Of a DNA stretch of 64,000 nt, positions 1 to 13,000 are shown piece by piece. Position 1 is the stretch's first letter. Every line of letters starts with the position of its first letter. Source of the stretch: Dendrophyllia cribrosa. Its lineage: Eukaryota > Cnidaria > Anthozoa > Scleractinia > Dendrophylliidae. Under the pieces are notes generated by a model. The model was not told where the DNA came from, searched no databases, and was given only the letters and a program-made list of their open reading frames with translations. The translations under genes were made by a program, and so were the position numbers. The DNA lies in contig JAJLRJ010000008.1 in assembly GCA_024195265.1 (NCBI GenBank), forward strand, positions 26,060,932-26,124,931, read 5' to 3'.

Positions 1-60
1 GTTTTACTTCTGATTGGTTGAGATAGTGGCAAAAAAATGTTTAGCCACCGTTCAGGAACT
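1..60 (-). repeat. Partial copy of a palindromic MITE
   Basis: The first 50-60 bases match the internal part of the complete MITE at 14505-14790, including TTTTACTTCTGATTGGT, the segment ending in GTGGC and TTTAGCCA. The copy is cut by the window edge. Strand is nominal because the element is near-palindromic. Confidence 0.5.
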
Positions 61-109
61 TAAAAACAGCAAACGCGAGCCTTGTGGAAAGGCTATTTTA
101 TATACGCCT

Positions 110-173
110 CCTGGTTAGCTCAGTTGATAGAGCGCCAGTCTGCAGAGCGGGAGGTCGCGGGTTCTAATCCCGG

Positions 174-204
<31 letters not shown>

Positions 205-430
205 AAGGACGAAGGTGCTGCCTTTGCTATGACATTTGCAAATGGTTAGACCTTCACGTGGCTCGGATGACCACGTCGAAATGGCGGTCCCGTCTCCGTT
301 GGGGACGTAAAAAAACCCTGGCTGTGACCACCCTCGGTGTTATACATTGTTCATGGTGGGGTGGGAGAGATGAGATCAACAATGGACCGATAGCGGTTAA
401 GCCTCTTATTATTATTATTATTATTATATT
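110..430 (+). mobile_element. tRNA-derived SINE with (TTA)n tail
   Basis: The head has a D-arm-like TTAGCTCAGTTGATAGAGC, a Cys-type anticodon loop (CTGCAGA) and a B-box-like GGTTCTAATCC. The would-be acceptor strands (about 112-118 and 172-179) do not pair, so this is not a functional tRNA. A unique body of about 200 bases follows, then a (TTA)n tail at about 405-427. Structure and tail are those of a SINE. Confidence 0.7.
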
Positions 431-835
431 CAGTTGACTGGTTGTTTCTATACGCACTATGGAACTATAAGAAAAACTCTAAGTGGTCATTGAAAGAAAT
501 GTCTCCCTTTTTAGTCAAATATTTCTGAACGAATTTGAAAAAAAAAACATGCATGCATGCAACTTTTTAACTGTGACTGGAAAAAACAAGAGGGTGGGAA
601 GGGGCATTGTGGTTTTTATCTGGCTATGCTGTTATGCAGGTCAGTGTTGTAATGTTATACAGTCAGTGTCTTACCGTTGGCGGCCCGAGAGGAACCAGGG
701 GAATATTTGGATTGGAATGTTTTAGAATATCATGATGTTTAAAAAACACGCCCTTATGCTTTTCACTGTTGAGATTTTACTGAACAGCGGGATTAAATTT
801 GCGACTAATAAAGGAAATGTTTTAAGCCAAAGTGG

Positions 836-1041
836 CTATGTTCTATCATTGACTCTAGTGAAGTCTGCCAGCATGTTATGATTATGAATTAATCTAAAGA
901 AAACGTTCTCGCCATCTTCAATCTTGCTTTTACTTCCCATGGTAATGTTCAGGTACCGCTGGCGAAGAACACGAGCGGCGGTTTTAGGTTGTCTTTGGCG
1001 TGTCAAGATTCCTTTCTTGTTCCCCACAACTCGTGTTGTTT
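836..1041 (-). CDS. GUSB: Last coding exon of beta-glucuronidase copy 1
   Basis: The frame opens right after a TTTCAG acceptor and encodes [19 protein letters not shown], then RYLNIT, and ends at a stop at 836. It joins in phase to the exon ending at 8720. The intron between them is about 7.7 kb, against about 0.9 kb in copy 2. Its C-terminal tail after RYLNIT is unlike that of copy 2, as expected for the least conserved part of the protein. Confidence 0.85.
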
Positions 1042-4000
1042 CTGAAACAAAATCAAAGTGGTAAGAGCGGTTTTCAACTGAGTTTTAAAAGTAATTTCGC
1101 AATTGCTTTGGTTTTGTATTGCTACGCTCGCGCCACTTTCTCAACCAATCAGAAGTACAACCAAAACCATGACTTTTCCCGCGTTTGGCGCCGGCTACCT
1201 GTATTTGCTTCGAGTTCTGATTGGCTCAATGGATTGTCTGCATCTGTTGTGATTGGTTCATTTGATTGTCTGCATCTGTTGTGATTGGTTCATTGGATTG
1301 TCTGCATCTGTTGTGACTGGTTCATTGGATTGTTTGCCTCTGTTGTGATTGGTTCATTGGATTATCTGCATCTGTTGTGATTGGTTCACTGGATTGTCTG
1401 CATCTATTGTGATTGGTTCATTTGATTGTCTGTATCTGTTGTGATTGGTTCATTGGATTGTCTGTATCTGTTGTGATTGGTTCAATGGATTGTCTGTATC
1501 TGTTGTGATTGGTTCATTGGATTGTCTGCATCTGTTGTGATTGGTTCATTGGATTGTCTGTATCTGTTGTGATTGGTTCACTGGATTGTCTGTATCTGTT
1601 GTGATTGGTTCATTTGATTGTCTGTATCTGTTATGATTGGTTCATTGGATTGTCTGCATCTGTTGTGATTGGTTGATTTGATTGTCTGCATCTGTTGTGA
1701 TTGGTTCATTGGATTGTTTGCCTCTGTTGTGATTAGTTCATTGGATTGTCTGTATCTGTTGTGATTGGTTCATTGGATTGTCTGCATCTGTTGTGATTGG
1801 TTCATTTGATTGTCTGCGTCTGTCGTGATTGGTTCATTGGATTGTCTGCATCTGTTGTGATTGGTTCATTTGATTGTCTGCATCTGTTGTGATTGGTTCA
1901 TTTGATTGTCTGCGTCTGTCGTGATTGGTTCATTGGATTGTCTGCATCTGTTGTGATTGGTTCATTGGATTGTCTGCATCTGTGGTGATTGGTTGATTTG
2001 ATTGTCTGCATCTGTTGTGATTGGTTCATTGGATTGTCTGCGTCTGTTGTGATTGGTTGATTTGATTGTCTGCATCTGTTGTGATTGGTTCATTTGATTG
2101 TCTGTATCTGTTATGATTGGTTCATTGGATTGTCTGCATCTGTTGTGATTGGTTGATTTGATTGTCTGCATCTGTTGTGATTGGTTCATTTGATTGTCTG
2201 CGTCTGTTGTGATTGGTTCATTGGATTGTCTGCATCTGTTGTGATTGGTTCATTTGATTGTCTGCATCTGTTGTGATTGGTTCATTGGATTGTCTGCATC
2301 TGTGGTGATTGGTTCACTGGATTGTCTGCATCTGTTGTGATTGGTTCATTGGATTGTCAGCATCTTTTGTGATTGGTTCATTGGATTGTCTGTATCTGTT
2401 GTGATTGGTTCATTGGATTGTCTGTATCTGTTGTGATTGGTTCATTGGATTGTCTGTATCTGTTGTGATTGGTTCACTGGATTGTCTGTATCTGTTGTGA
2501 TTGGTTCATTGGATTGTCTGCATCTGTTGTGATTGGTTCATTTGATTGTCTGCGTCTGTTGTGATTGGTTCATTGGATTGTCTGCATCTGTTGTGATTGG
2601 TTCATTGGATTGTCTGCATCTGTTGTGACTGGTTCATTGGATTGTCTGCATCTGTTGTGATTGGTTCATTTGATTGTCTGCATCTGTTGTGATTGATTCA
2701 CTGGATTGTCTGCGTCTGTTGTGATTGGTTCATTGGATTGTCTGCATCTGTTGTGATTGGTTCATTTGATTGTCTGCGTCTGTTGTGATTGGTTCATTTG
2801 ATTGTCTGCATCTGTTGTGATTGGTTCATTGGATTTTCTGCATTTGTTGTGATTGGTTCATTGGATTGTCTGTATCTGTTGTGATTGGTTCATTTGATTG
2901 CATGCGTCTGTTGTGATTGGTTCATTTGATTGTCTGCATCTGTTATGATTGGCTCAATGGATTGTCTGTATCTGTTGTGATTGGTTCATTGGTTTGTCTG
3001 CGTCTGTTGTGATTGGTTCATTGGATTATCTGTATCTGTTGTGATTGGTTCATTGGATTGTCTGCATCTGTTGTGATTGGTTGATTTGATTGTCTGCATC
3101 TGTGGTGATTGGTTCACTGGATTGTCTGCATCTGTTGTGATTGGTTCATTGGATTGTCTGCATCTGTTGTGATTGGTTCATTGGATTGTCTGCATCTGTT
3201 GTGACTGGTTCATTGGATTGTTTGCCTCTGTTGTGATTGGTTCATTGGATTGTCTGTATCTGTTGTGATTGGTTCATTGGATTGTCTGCATCTGTTGTGA
3301 CTGGTTCATTTGATTGTCTGCGTCTGTTGTGATTGGTTCATTGGATTGTCTGCATCTGTGGTGATTAGTTCATTTGATTGTCTGCATCTGTTGTGATTGG
3401 TTCATTGGATTGTCTGCATCTGTGGTGATTGGTTCACTGGATTGTCTGCATCTGTTGTGATTGGTTCATTTGATTGTCTGCATCTGTTGTGATTGGTTCA
3501 TTGGATTGTCTGCATCTGTTGTGATTGGTTCATTTGATTGTCTGCATCTGTTGTGATTGGTTCATTGGATTGTCTGCATCTGTTGTGATTGGTTCATTTG
3601 ATTGTCTGCATCTGTTGTGATTGGTTCATTGGATTGTCTGCATCTGTTGTGATTGGTTCATTGGATTGTCTGCATCTATTGTGATTGGTTCAATGGATTG
3701 TCTGCGTCTGTTGTGATTGGTTCATTGGATTGTCTGCATCTGTTGTGATTGGTTCATTGGATTGTCTGCATCTGTTGTGATTGGTTCATTTGATTGCATG
3801 CGTCTGTTGTGATTGGTTCATTTGATTGTCTGCATCTGTTATGATTGGTTCAATGGATTGTCTGTATCTGTTGTGATTGGTTCATTGGTTTGTCTGCGTC
3901 TGTTGTGATTGGTTCATTTGATTGTCTGTATCTGTTGTGATTGGTTCATTTGATTGTCTGCATCTGTTGTGATTGGTTCATTGGATTGTCTGCGTCTGTG

Positions 4001-7000
4001 GTGATTGGTTCACTGGATTGTCTGCATCTGTTGTGATTGGTTCATTGGATTGTCAGCATCTTTTGTGATTGGTTCATTGGATTGTCTGTATCTGTTGTGA
4101 TTGGTTCATTGGATTGTCTGTATCTGTTGTGATTGGTTCATTGGATTGTCTGTATCTGTTGTGATTGGTTCATTGGATTGTCTGTATCTGTTGTGATTGG
4201 TTCACTGGATTGTCTGTATCTGTTGTGATTGGTTCATTGGATTGTCTGCAACTGTTGTGATTGGTTCATTGGATTGTCTGTATCTGTTGTGATTGGTTCA
4301 TTGGATTGTCTGTATCTGTTGTGATTGGTTCACTGGATTGTCTGCCTCTGTTGTGACTGGATCATTGGATTGTCTGCATCTGTTGTGATTGGTTCATTGG
4401 ATTGTCTGTATCTGTTATGATTGGTTCATTGGATTGTCTGCCTCTGTTGTGACTGGTTTATTGGATTGTCTGTATCTGTTGTGATTGGTTCATTGGATTC
4501 TCGGCATCTGTTGTGATTGGTTGATTTGATTGTCTGCATCTGTTGTGATTGGTTCATTGGATTGTCAGCATGTGTTGTGATTGGTTGATTTGATTGTCTG
4601 CATCTGTTGTGATTGGTTCATTTGATTGTCTGCATCTGTTGTGATTGGTTCATTGGATTGTCAGCATCTGTTGTGATTGGTTGATTTGATTGTCTGCATC
4701 TGTTGTGATTGGTTCATTTGATTGTCTGTATCTGTTGTGATTGGTTCATTGGATTGTCTGTATCTGTTGTGATTGGTTCATTGGATTGTCTGTATCTGTT
4801 GTGATTGGTTCACTGGATTGTCTGTATCTGTTGTGATTGGTTCATTGGATTGTCTGCATCTGTTGTGATTGGTTCATTGGATTGTCTGCGTCTGTTGTGA
4901 TTGGTTCATTGGATTGTCTGCATCTGTTGTGATTGGTTCATTGGATTGTCTGCATCTGTTGTGATTGGTTCATTGGATTGTCAGCATCTGTTGTGATTGG
5001 TTGATTTGATTGTCTGCATCTGTTGTGATTGGTTCATTTGATTGTCAGCATCTTTTGTGATTGGTTCATTGGATTGTCTGTATCTGTTGTGATTGGTTCA
5101 TTGGATTGTCTGTATCTGTTGTGATTGGTTCATTGGATTGTCTGCATCTGTTGTGATTGGTTCATTTGATTGTCTGCATCTGTTGTGATTGGTTCATTGG
5201 ATTGTCTGCGTCTGTGGTGATTGGTTCACTGGATTGTCTGTATCTGTTATGATTGGTTCATTGGATTGTCTGCATGTGTTGTGATTGGTTGATTTGATTG
5301 TCTGCATCTGTTGTGATTGGTTCATTGGATTGTCAGCATCTTTTGTGATTGGTTCATTGGATTGTCTGTATCTGTTGTGATTGGTTCATTGGATTGTCTG
5401 TATCTGTTGTGATTGGTTCATTGGATTGTCTGTATCTGTTGTGATTGGTTCACTGGATTGTCTGTATCTGTTGTGATTGGTTCATTGGATTGTCTGCAAC
5501 TGTTGTGATTGGTTCATTGGATTGTCTGTATCTGTTGTAATTGGTTCATTGGATTGTCTGTATCTGTTGTAATTGGTTCACTGGATTGTCTGCCTCTGTT
5601 GTGACTGGCTGATTGGATTGTCTGTATCTGTTGTGATTGGTTCATTGGATTGTCTGTATCTGTTATGATTGGTTCATTGGATTGTCTGCCTCTGTTGTGA
5701 CTGGTTTATTGGATTGTCTGTATCTGTTGTGATTGGTTCATTGGATTGTCGGCATCTGTTGTGATTGGTTGATTTGATTGTCTGCATCTGTTGTGATTGG
5801 TTCATTTGATTGTCTGCATCTGTTGTGATTGGTTCATTGGATTGTCTGTATCTGTTGTGATTGGTTCATTGGATTGTCTGTATCTGTTATGATTGGTTCA
5901 TTGGATTGTCTGCCTCTGTTGTGACTGGTTTCTTGAATTTTCTGTATCTGTTGTGATTGGTTCATTGGATTGTCAGCATCTGTTGTGATTGGTTGATTTG
6001 ATTGTCTGCATCTGTTGTGATTGGTTCATTTGATTGTCTGCATCTGTTGTGATTGGTTCATTGGATTGTCAGCATCTGTTGTGATTGGTTGATTTGATTG
6101 TCTGCATCTGTTGTGATTGGTTGATTTGATTGTCTGCATCTGTTGTGATTGGTTCACTGGATTGTCTGTATCTGTTGTGATTGGTTCATTGGATTGTCTG
6201 CGTCTGTTGTGATTGGTTGATTTGATTGTCTGCATCTGTTGTGATTGGTTCATTGGATTGTCTGCATCTGTTGTGATTGGTTCATTTGATTGTCTGCATC
6301 TGTTGTGATTGGTTCATTGGATTGTCTGCATCTGTGGTGATTGGTTGATTTGATTGTCTGCATCTGTTGTGATTGGTTCATTGGATTGTCTGCGTCTGTT
6401 GTGATTGGTTGATTTGATTGTCTGCATCTGTTGTGATTGGTTCATTTGATTGTCTGTATCTGTTATGATTGGTTCATTGGATTGTCTGCATCTGTTGTGA
6501 TTGGTTGATTTGATTGTCTGCATCTGTTGTGATTGGTTCATTTGATTGTCTGCGTCTGTTGTGATTGGTTCATTGGATTGTCTGCATCTGTTGTGATTGG
6601 TTCATTTGATTGTCTGCATCTGTTGTGATTGGTTCATTGGATTGTCTGCATCTGTGGTGATTGGTTCACTGGATTGTCTGCATCTGTTGTGATTGGTTCA
6701 TTGGATTGTCAGCATCTTTTGTGATTGGTTCATTGGATTGTCTGTATCTGTTGTGATTGGTTCATTGGATTGTCTGTATCTGTTGTGATTGGTTCATTGG
6801 ATTGTCTGTATCTGTTGTGATTGGTTCATTGGATTGTCTGCATCTGTTGTGATTGGTTCATTGGATTGTCTGCATCTGTTGTGATTGGTTCATTGGATTG
6901 TCTGCATCTGTTGTGATTGGTTCATTTGATTGTCTGCATCTGTTGTGATTGATTCACTGGATTGTCTGCGTCTGTTGTGATTGGTTCATTGGATTGTCTG

Positions 7001-10000
7001 CATCTGTTGTGATTGGTTCATTTGATTGTCTGCGTCTGTTGTGATTGGTTCATTTGATTGTCTGCATCTGTTGTGATTGGTTCATTGGATTTTCTGCATT
7101 TGTTGTGATTGGTTCATTGGATTGTCTGTATCTGTTGTGATTGGTTCATTTGATTGCATGCGTCTGTTGTGATTGGTTCATTTGATTGTCTGCATCTGTT
7201 ATGATTGGCTCAATGGATTGTCTGTATCTGTTGTGATTGGTTCATTGGTTTGTCTGCGTCTGTTGTGATTGGTTCATTGGATTATCTGTATCTGTTGTGA
7301 TTGGTTCATTGGATTGTCTGCATCTGTTGTGATTGGTTGATTGGATTGTCTGCGTCTGTTGTGATTGGTTCACTGGATTGTCTGCGTCTGTTCTGATTGG
7401 TTCACTGGATTGTCTGCGTCTGTTCTGATTGGCCAGGGTGATTACTTTGGTTTTGGTTTTACGACACTTAATTTGAATTCTCCAGAAAAGGCCGCAAACT
7501 TCCAACCCTTTCTTTCCAACAATCAAACCTTAAGTCATGTAATTATGTTTCTGTGAAAGGAATCTTACAGTTTGTGTGACCATTCAGATGAAAGCTATTG
7601 AGCAAACTACTTTCTTTGGTACTGTTTATTATTAAACAAGGTTGTTCTAACTTTTGAGTCCGTGAATGAAATCCTGAAGTGTGACCATTCAAATGAAAGC
7701 TATTGAGCAGTTCTTTCTCGTGGTACTGTTTATTATGCTTTACGAGGTGGTTAACTTTTGAGTCGGTGGATGAAACCCTTAAACGTGAACATTGAAACAA
7801 ACGTTTCTGAGCAGTGCGTCTCTGTGGTGCTGTTTATTACTCTATACAAGGTTGTTGTAACTTTTGAGTCCGTAGATGAAATACTGAAGTGTGACCATTC
7901 AAATAAAAGCTTTTGAACAGTACTTTTCTGTGGTGCTGTTTACTATGCTGTATAAGGTGGTTCTAACTTTTGAATCTGTGGATGGAATCCTGAAGTGGAC
8001 CATGAAAGCTACTGAACAGTACTTTTCTGTGATGCTGTTTAATATGCCTATGCCGTACAAGGTGGTTCGAATCTCTAGGTTTGTGGGTGAAACTCGTAAG
8101 TGTGACCATTCAAATTATAGCTATTGAGCAGTACTTTCCTTGCGCTCCATGTTGTACAAGGTGGTTCTAACTTTTGAATCTGAGAATAAAACTCTAAAGT
8201 GCAAGTCACCATTTCAATGAAAGATAGTGTGCTTTTGGGTTTACTGGGCAGTGTTACATTTAGCCATAAACATGAGTAAGACGAAAAAGTAAGACTCTTA
8301 GTAAGACGAAAAAAGCAAAAGGCAGTTGTGAAGTTTAAGTCACTCAACAAATTAGCCCCAGTGTACTTGCAGGACCTATTCAATACACGAATCACAAATT
8401 ACAATTTACGAAATTCTTACGGTAAACTATCATTGCCCAAGCCACGCACCAATTATCTAAAGCGTAGCTTTAGCTATGGCGGGGCTCAGTTGTGGAACTC
8501 CTTACCACGAGATGAAAGGAATATCAAGTCAATAGGGCAATTTAAAAGGGAAATAAACCGACTATTTCAGTCATCGGTTTCCCACTCGGCAACCTTGTAA
8601 AACAGTAAGTGAAGTGTATATATATTTTTAATGATATAATGGTCACTTTTTATATACTGAATGATTTTACCGAGTTTAAATAAAGTTATATGAATATATG
8701 TATGTATGTACAATCTTACGTTGTTTCGTCATGAAGTCCGCAAAGTTCCATATCATTTCACCAACAAAAAATTCCTTCCTTAGCTTATCAAACACCGGGA
8801 AATATTGCTGGATGGTTTCCACCTAACATACAAAAACAAACAGAAAACAAGTTAAAATCCAGTTCTTTGACATTTTGTGTCAGTCAACTCCAAAAGCGAT
8901 CCCCCCTCCCCTCGAGCAATACCCCGAAAACGTTTGGGCAAATTCCCTATTAAGTGGGCCAAGGGAGAAGCATTAAAAAGCGCCATTTTGCCTACTTTAG
9001 AAGAAACGTTAAGCAGTTTTGAAGGTTTTAACTTGAATAGTAGACCAACGCATTTATCATCAAGATGATTTGTGGGGCACTTGGGATGACTAGATAATGA
9101 ATGGGCTTATAAAACCTTCAGTTAAGCATAAGCATAAGTATAAGATGAATCGGAGGAATTTGCATCAAGTAAAAACAAACATTGAGATAAGCATAAGATT
9201 GATCGTCCCATCATCCTTATGCTTATACTTTCGCTTATGCTTATGTCGAGCCCGTTTTCACGTGGAGATAAACTCATGTTATTCTTCTGCTTATGTCGAT
9301 GCTTATGTCAGTAGTGAAAAACAGGCTTTAATGATCACCGAAAAGCGCTTCGTTGTGGATTAAGTTAAACGCCCGGTGGTGATCACATTCCGCACTATGT
9401 GAAGACAACTTTAAGCCAAATGCTCGGGGTAGAAATCGTGCTTAGAACTGACTGATACATTATGGCAACGTTGCAAGGCTATTGCTGTTGGTTTACTGTA
9501 GTCTTCTCTAAGGGGTTGACAAAAAAATTAAACGTTCCCTGTGGGCTTGTAACTTGAGCCAGATTATCCAAGGAGTGAATAACTCCTTACCCAGATTTGC
9601 AACAAGGCAAGAGATTACCGTTTATCAATGTCACTTTAGATGTGGATCGGGACGTTTCGACCGCTTAAAAAAAAGCGTTTATTCAAAAATCAACATCTCG
9701 CAGTCAAGAATCTGAATTACATGTGATTAAAAATAAAGCTTATTGTTGGCCTCCATCAGGCGATGGAGTCAACTGAATGTGTAACACTCTGTGTACTACT
9801 GTTAAACTGACATCGCGATCCACATCTAAAAAGACCATGTCGTGAAACAAACGATAAAGAACTACCACGATGAACCATATTTTTTCAAGACAAAATATTT
9901 GTTTGCAGTTCTTACCTGATAGTCTTCAGTGAACATAACAGGGGGATCCTATAAAAGTAAAAAGCTTATTATTAGCACTCCATTCAAATCCACTTTGCTT

Positions 10001-13000
10001 TGATATTTGATGCAAACACCAGAGAGTACTAGGAAGAACTAGCCAGTTGTGTGAGTTATGGAAGGATTCAATGCCTTAAACAGAAGACAAAACGTTCTGT
10101 ATCTGCATTTCGTCTTACCGAGAACATGAAAACATGCATGACTACGAAACAACAATTTTTCCACACTTGCCTTTTACAAGTGAAGACACCAAGTAGGTTT
10201 GTTAAACAGAACTTATTTAATGGCTGATATGTTCCAAGATAAAAAGAAACATTCTGATTGGTCCACTCGCGAAACTCGCAGAAACTAGATCTTCGACGGG
10301 TTCGTATTTGACATTTGGTGGACCAAGGCAATCTCTTGGCTTAAACTTTGCTTTCAAAAACACCAAGACAAAAACGTGTAGTAGAGCTTACCGTGTAACC
10401 TGCAAAGCAGGCGTATTTGGGGGTGAACAAGCGCTGCGTTATAAAAACCGCAGACTGAGGCGAGTCAAAAGATGCGACCAAATCCAAAATGGCGACCAAA
10501 TCCAAAATGGCGACCAAACACTAAATTCAGCACTGTCCACAAACAAAAACGCCTGCACTGCAGGCTAATTACCGTATGTAATCCAGCGACAGTGTCAGCC
10601 CCATATTCAGACTGCACAACTGGTTTATGGAACTTGTCAAACCAGTTTCTAAGCTCACCCTCCAGCTGAAGACTGATCAGTTGTGTCTGTCCGTAGTCGT
10701 GGTACCAGGCATAGTAGCGGTTACACAAGATCACATCAACAAATTGAACCTGTTAAATAATCATGAAGAAGCTATTTGTACCAACACCTACCCAGTACTT
10801 TAGCACTCAGCAGTTCCTGTGATTGTTTCTTCCATGGAGAGTTTTTAAGAAAGTTTCAGTGAAGTTATAAATGTAGTTTTGCCAATCTCAGAGCGAATTT
10901 AAACAGTCCTTGTAGCGTCAACCCTTAACAAAATTCTTAAGTTAATTAACTTTAATTTTTATTATTTATAGTATTTTCATAATTTGTATTTATAGGTTTA
11001 AGTATAATTATTTAACTCTGAAAAGCCTCATCAGGGATGAGTTAATAAAGTATGTATGTATGTAAAAGAAAATTCATCCATGTGAACTTTGATGATTTAG
11101 GGCCATCTATATAGGACCAATGCTGACAGTTGATGGTTGATGGTAACAGTAATACTGACCCTCATTATTTTGTCCACTGATACACCAGGGCCGAGTTGTT
11201 CGAAGGACGATTAGCGCTAATCCAGGGTTAATTACCATGACAACTCATATGTTCTGTTGACAGTTAATCCAGGATTAGTGCTAATCAGGCTTTGAACAAC
11301 TCGGCCCAGATACATATCTGGACACTACTTTTCAGTCAGTCAAGGGGTTGTTTACTACGAGTACCTTTTTATCTCGTGAATACGCGAATTGTTGAACGAG
11401 ATATAGTGTCCAGGAACAGATATGCAAATTTTCACTTGTTCCATCATCTGTAAGCCTTTTTAATTCCCCAGTGTATTACGTGGTAAAAAATAATTGCTGT
11501 ATTTTAAATTCCCCAGTGTATTACGTCATTCATTTGTCCAGACAGTCTCCTTTTACACAATGCATATGTTATGCCTTTTTTTTTCTTTATTTCTTTATTT
11601 CTTTACCGGTTTACAACGAAGTGTTAATTATATACTTTTCATACAATAAAGAAACTACTTACACTAGTTACTTTACAATAATGTTACTTACAATACTCCG
11701 TTAGCAAGAAGGAAAAAAAAGTACACTAACAACTCGAAATAACTTAACAGAAGCGCTCCTGCATATGTTATGTTACGTTGAGATGTTTTGGTCGTTTTAA
11801 ATCTGTTTTACTCTTCAATTCTTTGACTTCAATCTCAGTATGGAAAATTAAAATCGATCTGTGGACTTAACCTTACGTTGTTTTGCATTCACGAGATGGC
11901 TCTTAGAGCCCTTTGATTAGATTAGTACCAGTACCTTTTCAGTCAGTCAAAGTTGGTTTACTACTTAGAATGGACACAACAAAGATACCTGCGACTTACA
12001 GACTATGTATCAACTGCATTAAAAAGAACATACAAACAGTAGACTGAATTCACTGACAAATTGGGCTAACAAGATACAAAACAAAATGACACTAACAATA
12101 CACGGATTGAAACAGACCAATCACTGACTGCAGTCTCAACACCCAATAACATTGTGGTTTATAATTAACTGACCAACGACAGCAACAACCAGACTCTGAA
12201 GATGACTTCAGCTCAGGTTCTCGAAATATCAGGTTCTCGAACTATGTTAACCTGGATAATCACAATCAGCAGACTAGAGCAGCAATAAATGAAACTTACC
12301 GCTGTGTCTGTATCTGCACTCGCTGCAGTAACAAATGTAACAGGACGAGTTGGGTCCAGAACACGTGTGAATTCAATCACAGATCTGTCCAAGTAAAATA
12401 TAAAGAATTATAAAGACAAAGGCATCTGTCTTTTTCAGATGAGAATGTTCAGTGCATGAATTTAAATCAGGTTCCTGAGAACAAGCGTCATGAGTGATTA
12501 TGGATGGACTGTGAGTGACTGGTAGTGTGTTCCACAGTTTCTGCACTCAAAGATTGTCAGACCACAAAACAGTCAGTTCTTTCTCTTTAACAAGAGAAAG
12601 TTCCAAGGTTCGGAACTTGATATTGTGAACAGGTCATTGGGCAATCTATTTACGACTACATTCTTGCAGTTGTTTTTAGTTTGCTACACTGCGCTGACGA
12701 GCTCCAACAGAGCGAAACAGCTGTCCGCGGTTGCTACCCTGCTTTATCGGTTTCTGTCGTATTGGTGTCTTGCAAAGTCTACTTTTTTACGTAGTCAGAT
12801 CAGCCTTGCAGTTTGTTGGTTATGTTTGTTCATTTTTTTGGCTGATTAGGTCTTTCCTAGATCCTACGTATCGTTTACAGCATTATCGTTTGCGGTCTTT
12901 TTGCAAATTTGAGTTCTTCTTTCTCTTTAACATCCTAGGAAGGTGTGTGGAGCACAGAAAACGAAGATACTTCAGTGGGACCCTGCCTTATCACTGCCCC

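Noticed and set aside
110..181. Functional tRNA-Cys gene
   Set aside because: D, anticodon and T arms are visible but the acceptor strands do not pair and a SINE body follows.
1218..7432. CRISPR-like array (32-bp direct repeats)
   Set aside because: Repeats are directly abutted with no spacers and lie in animal nuclear DNA.
1218..7526. Long minus-strand frames rich in [15 protein letters not shown] within the 32-bp array
   Set aside because: They are translations of a 32-bp repeat, which cycles through all three frames every 96 bases. There is no start context or flanking coding sequence, and the array lies in an intron.
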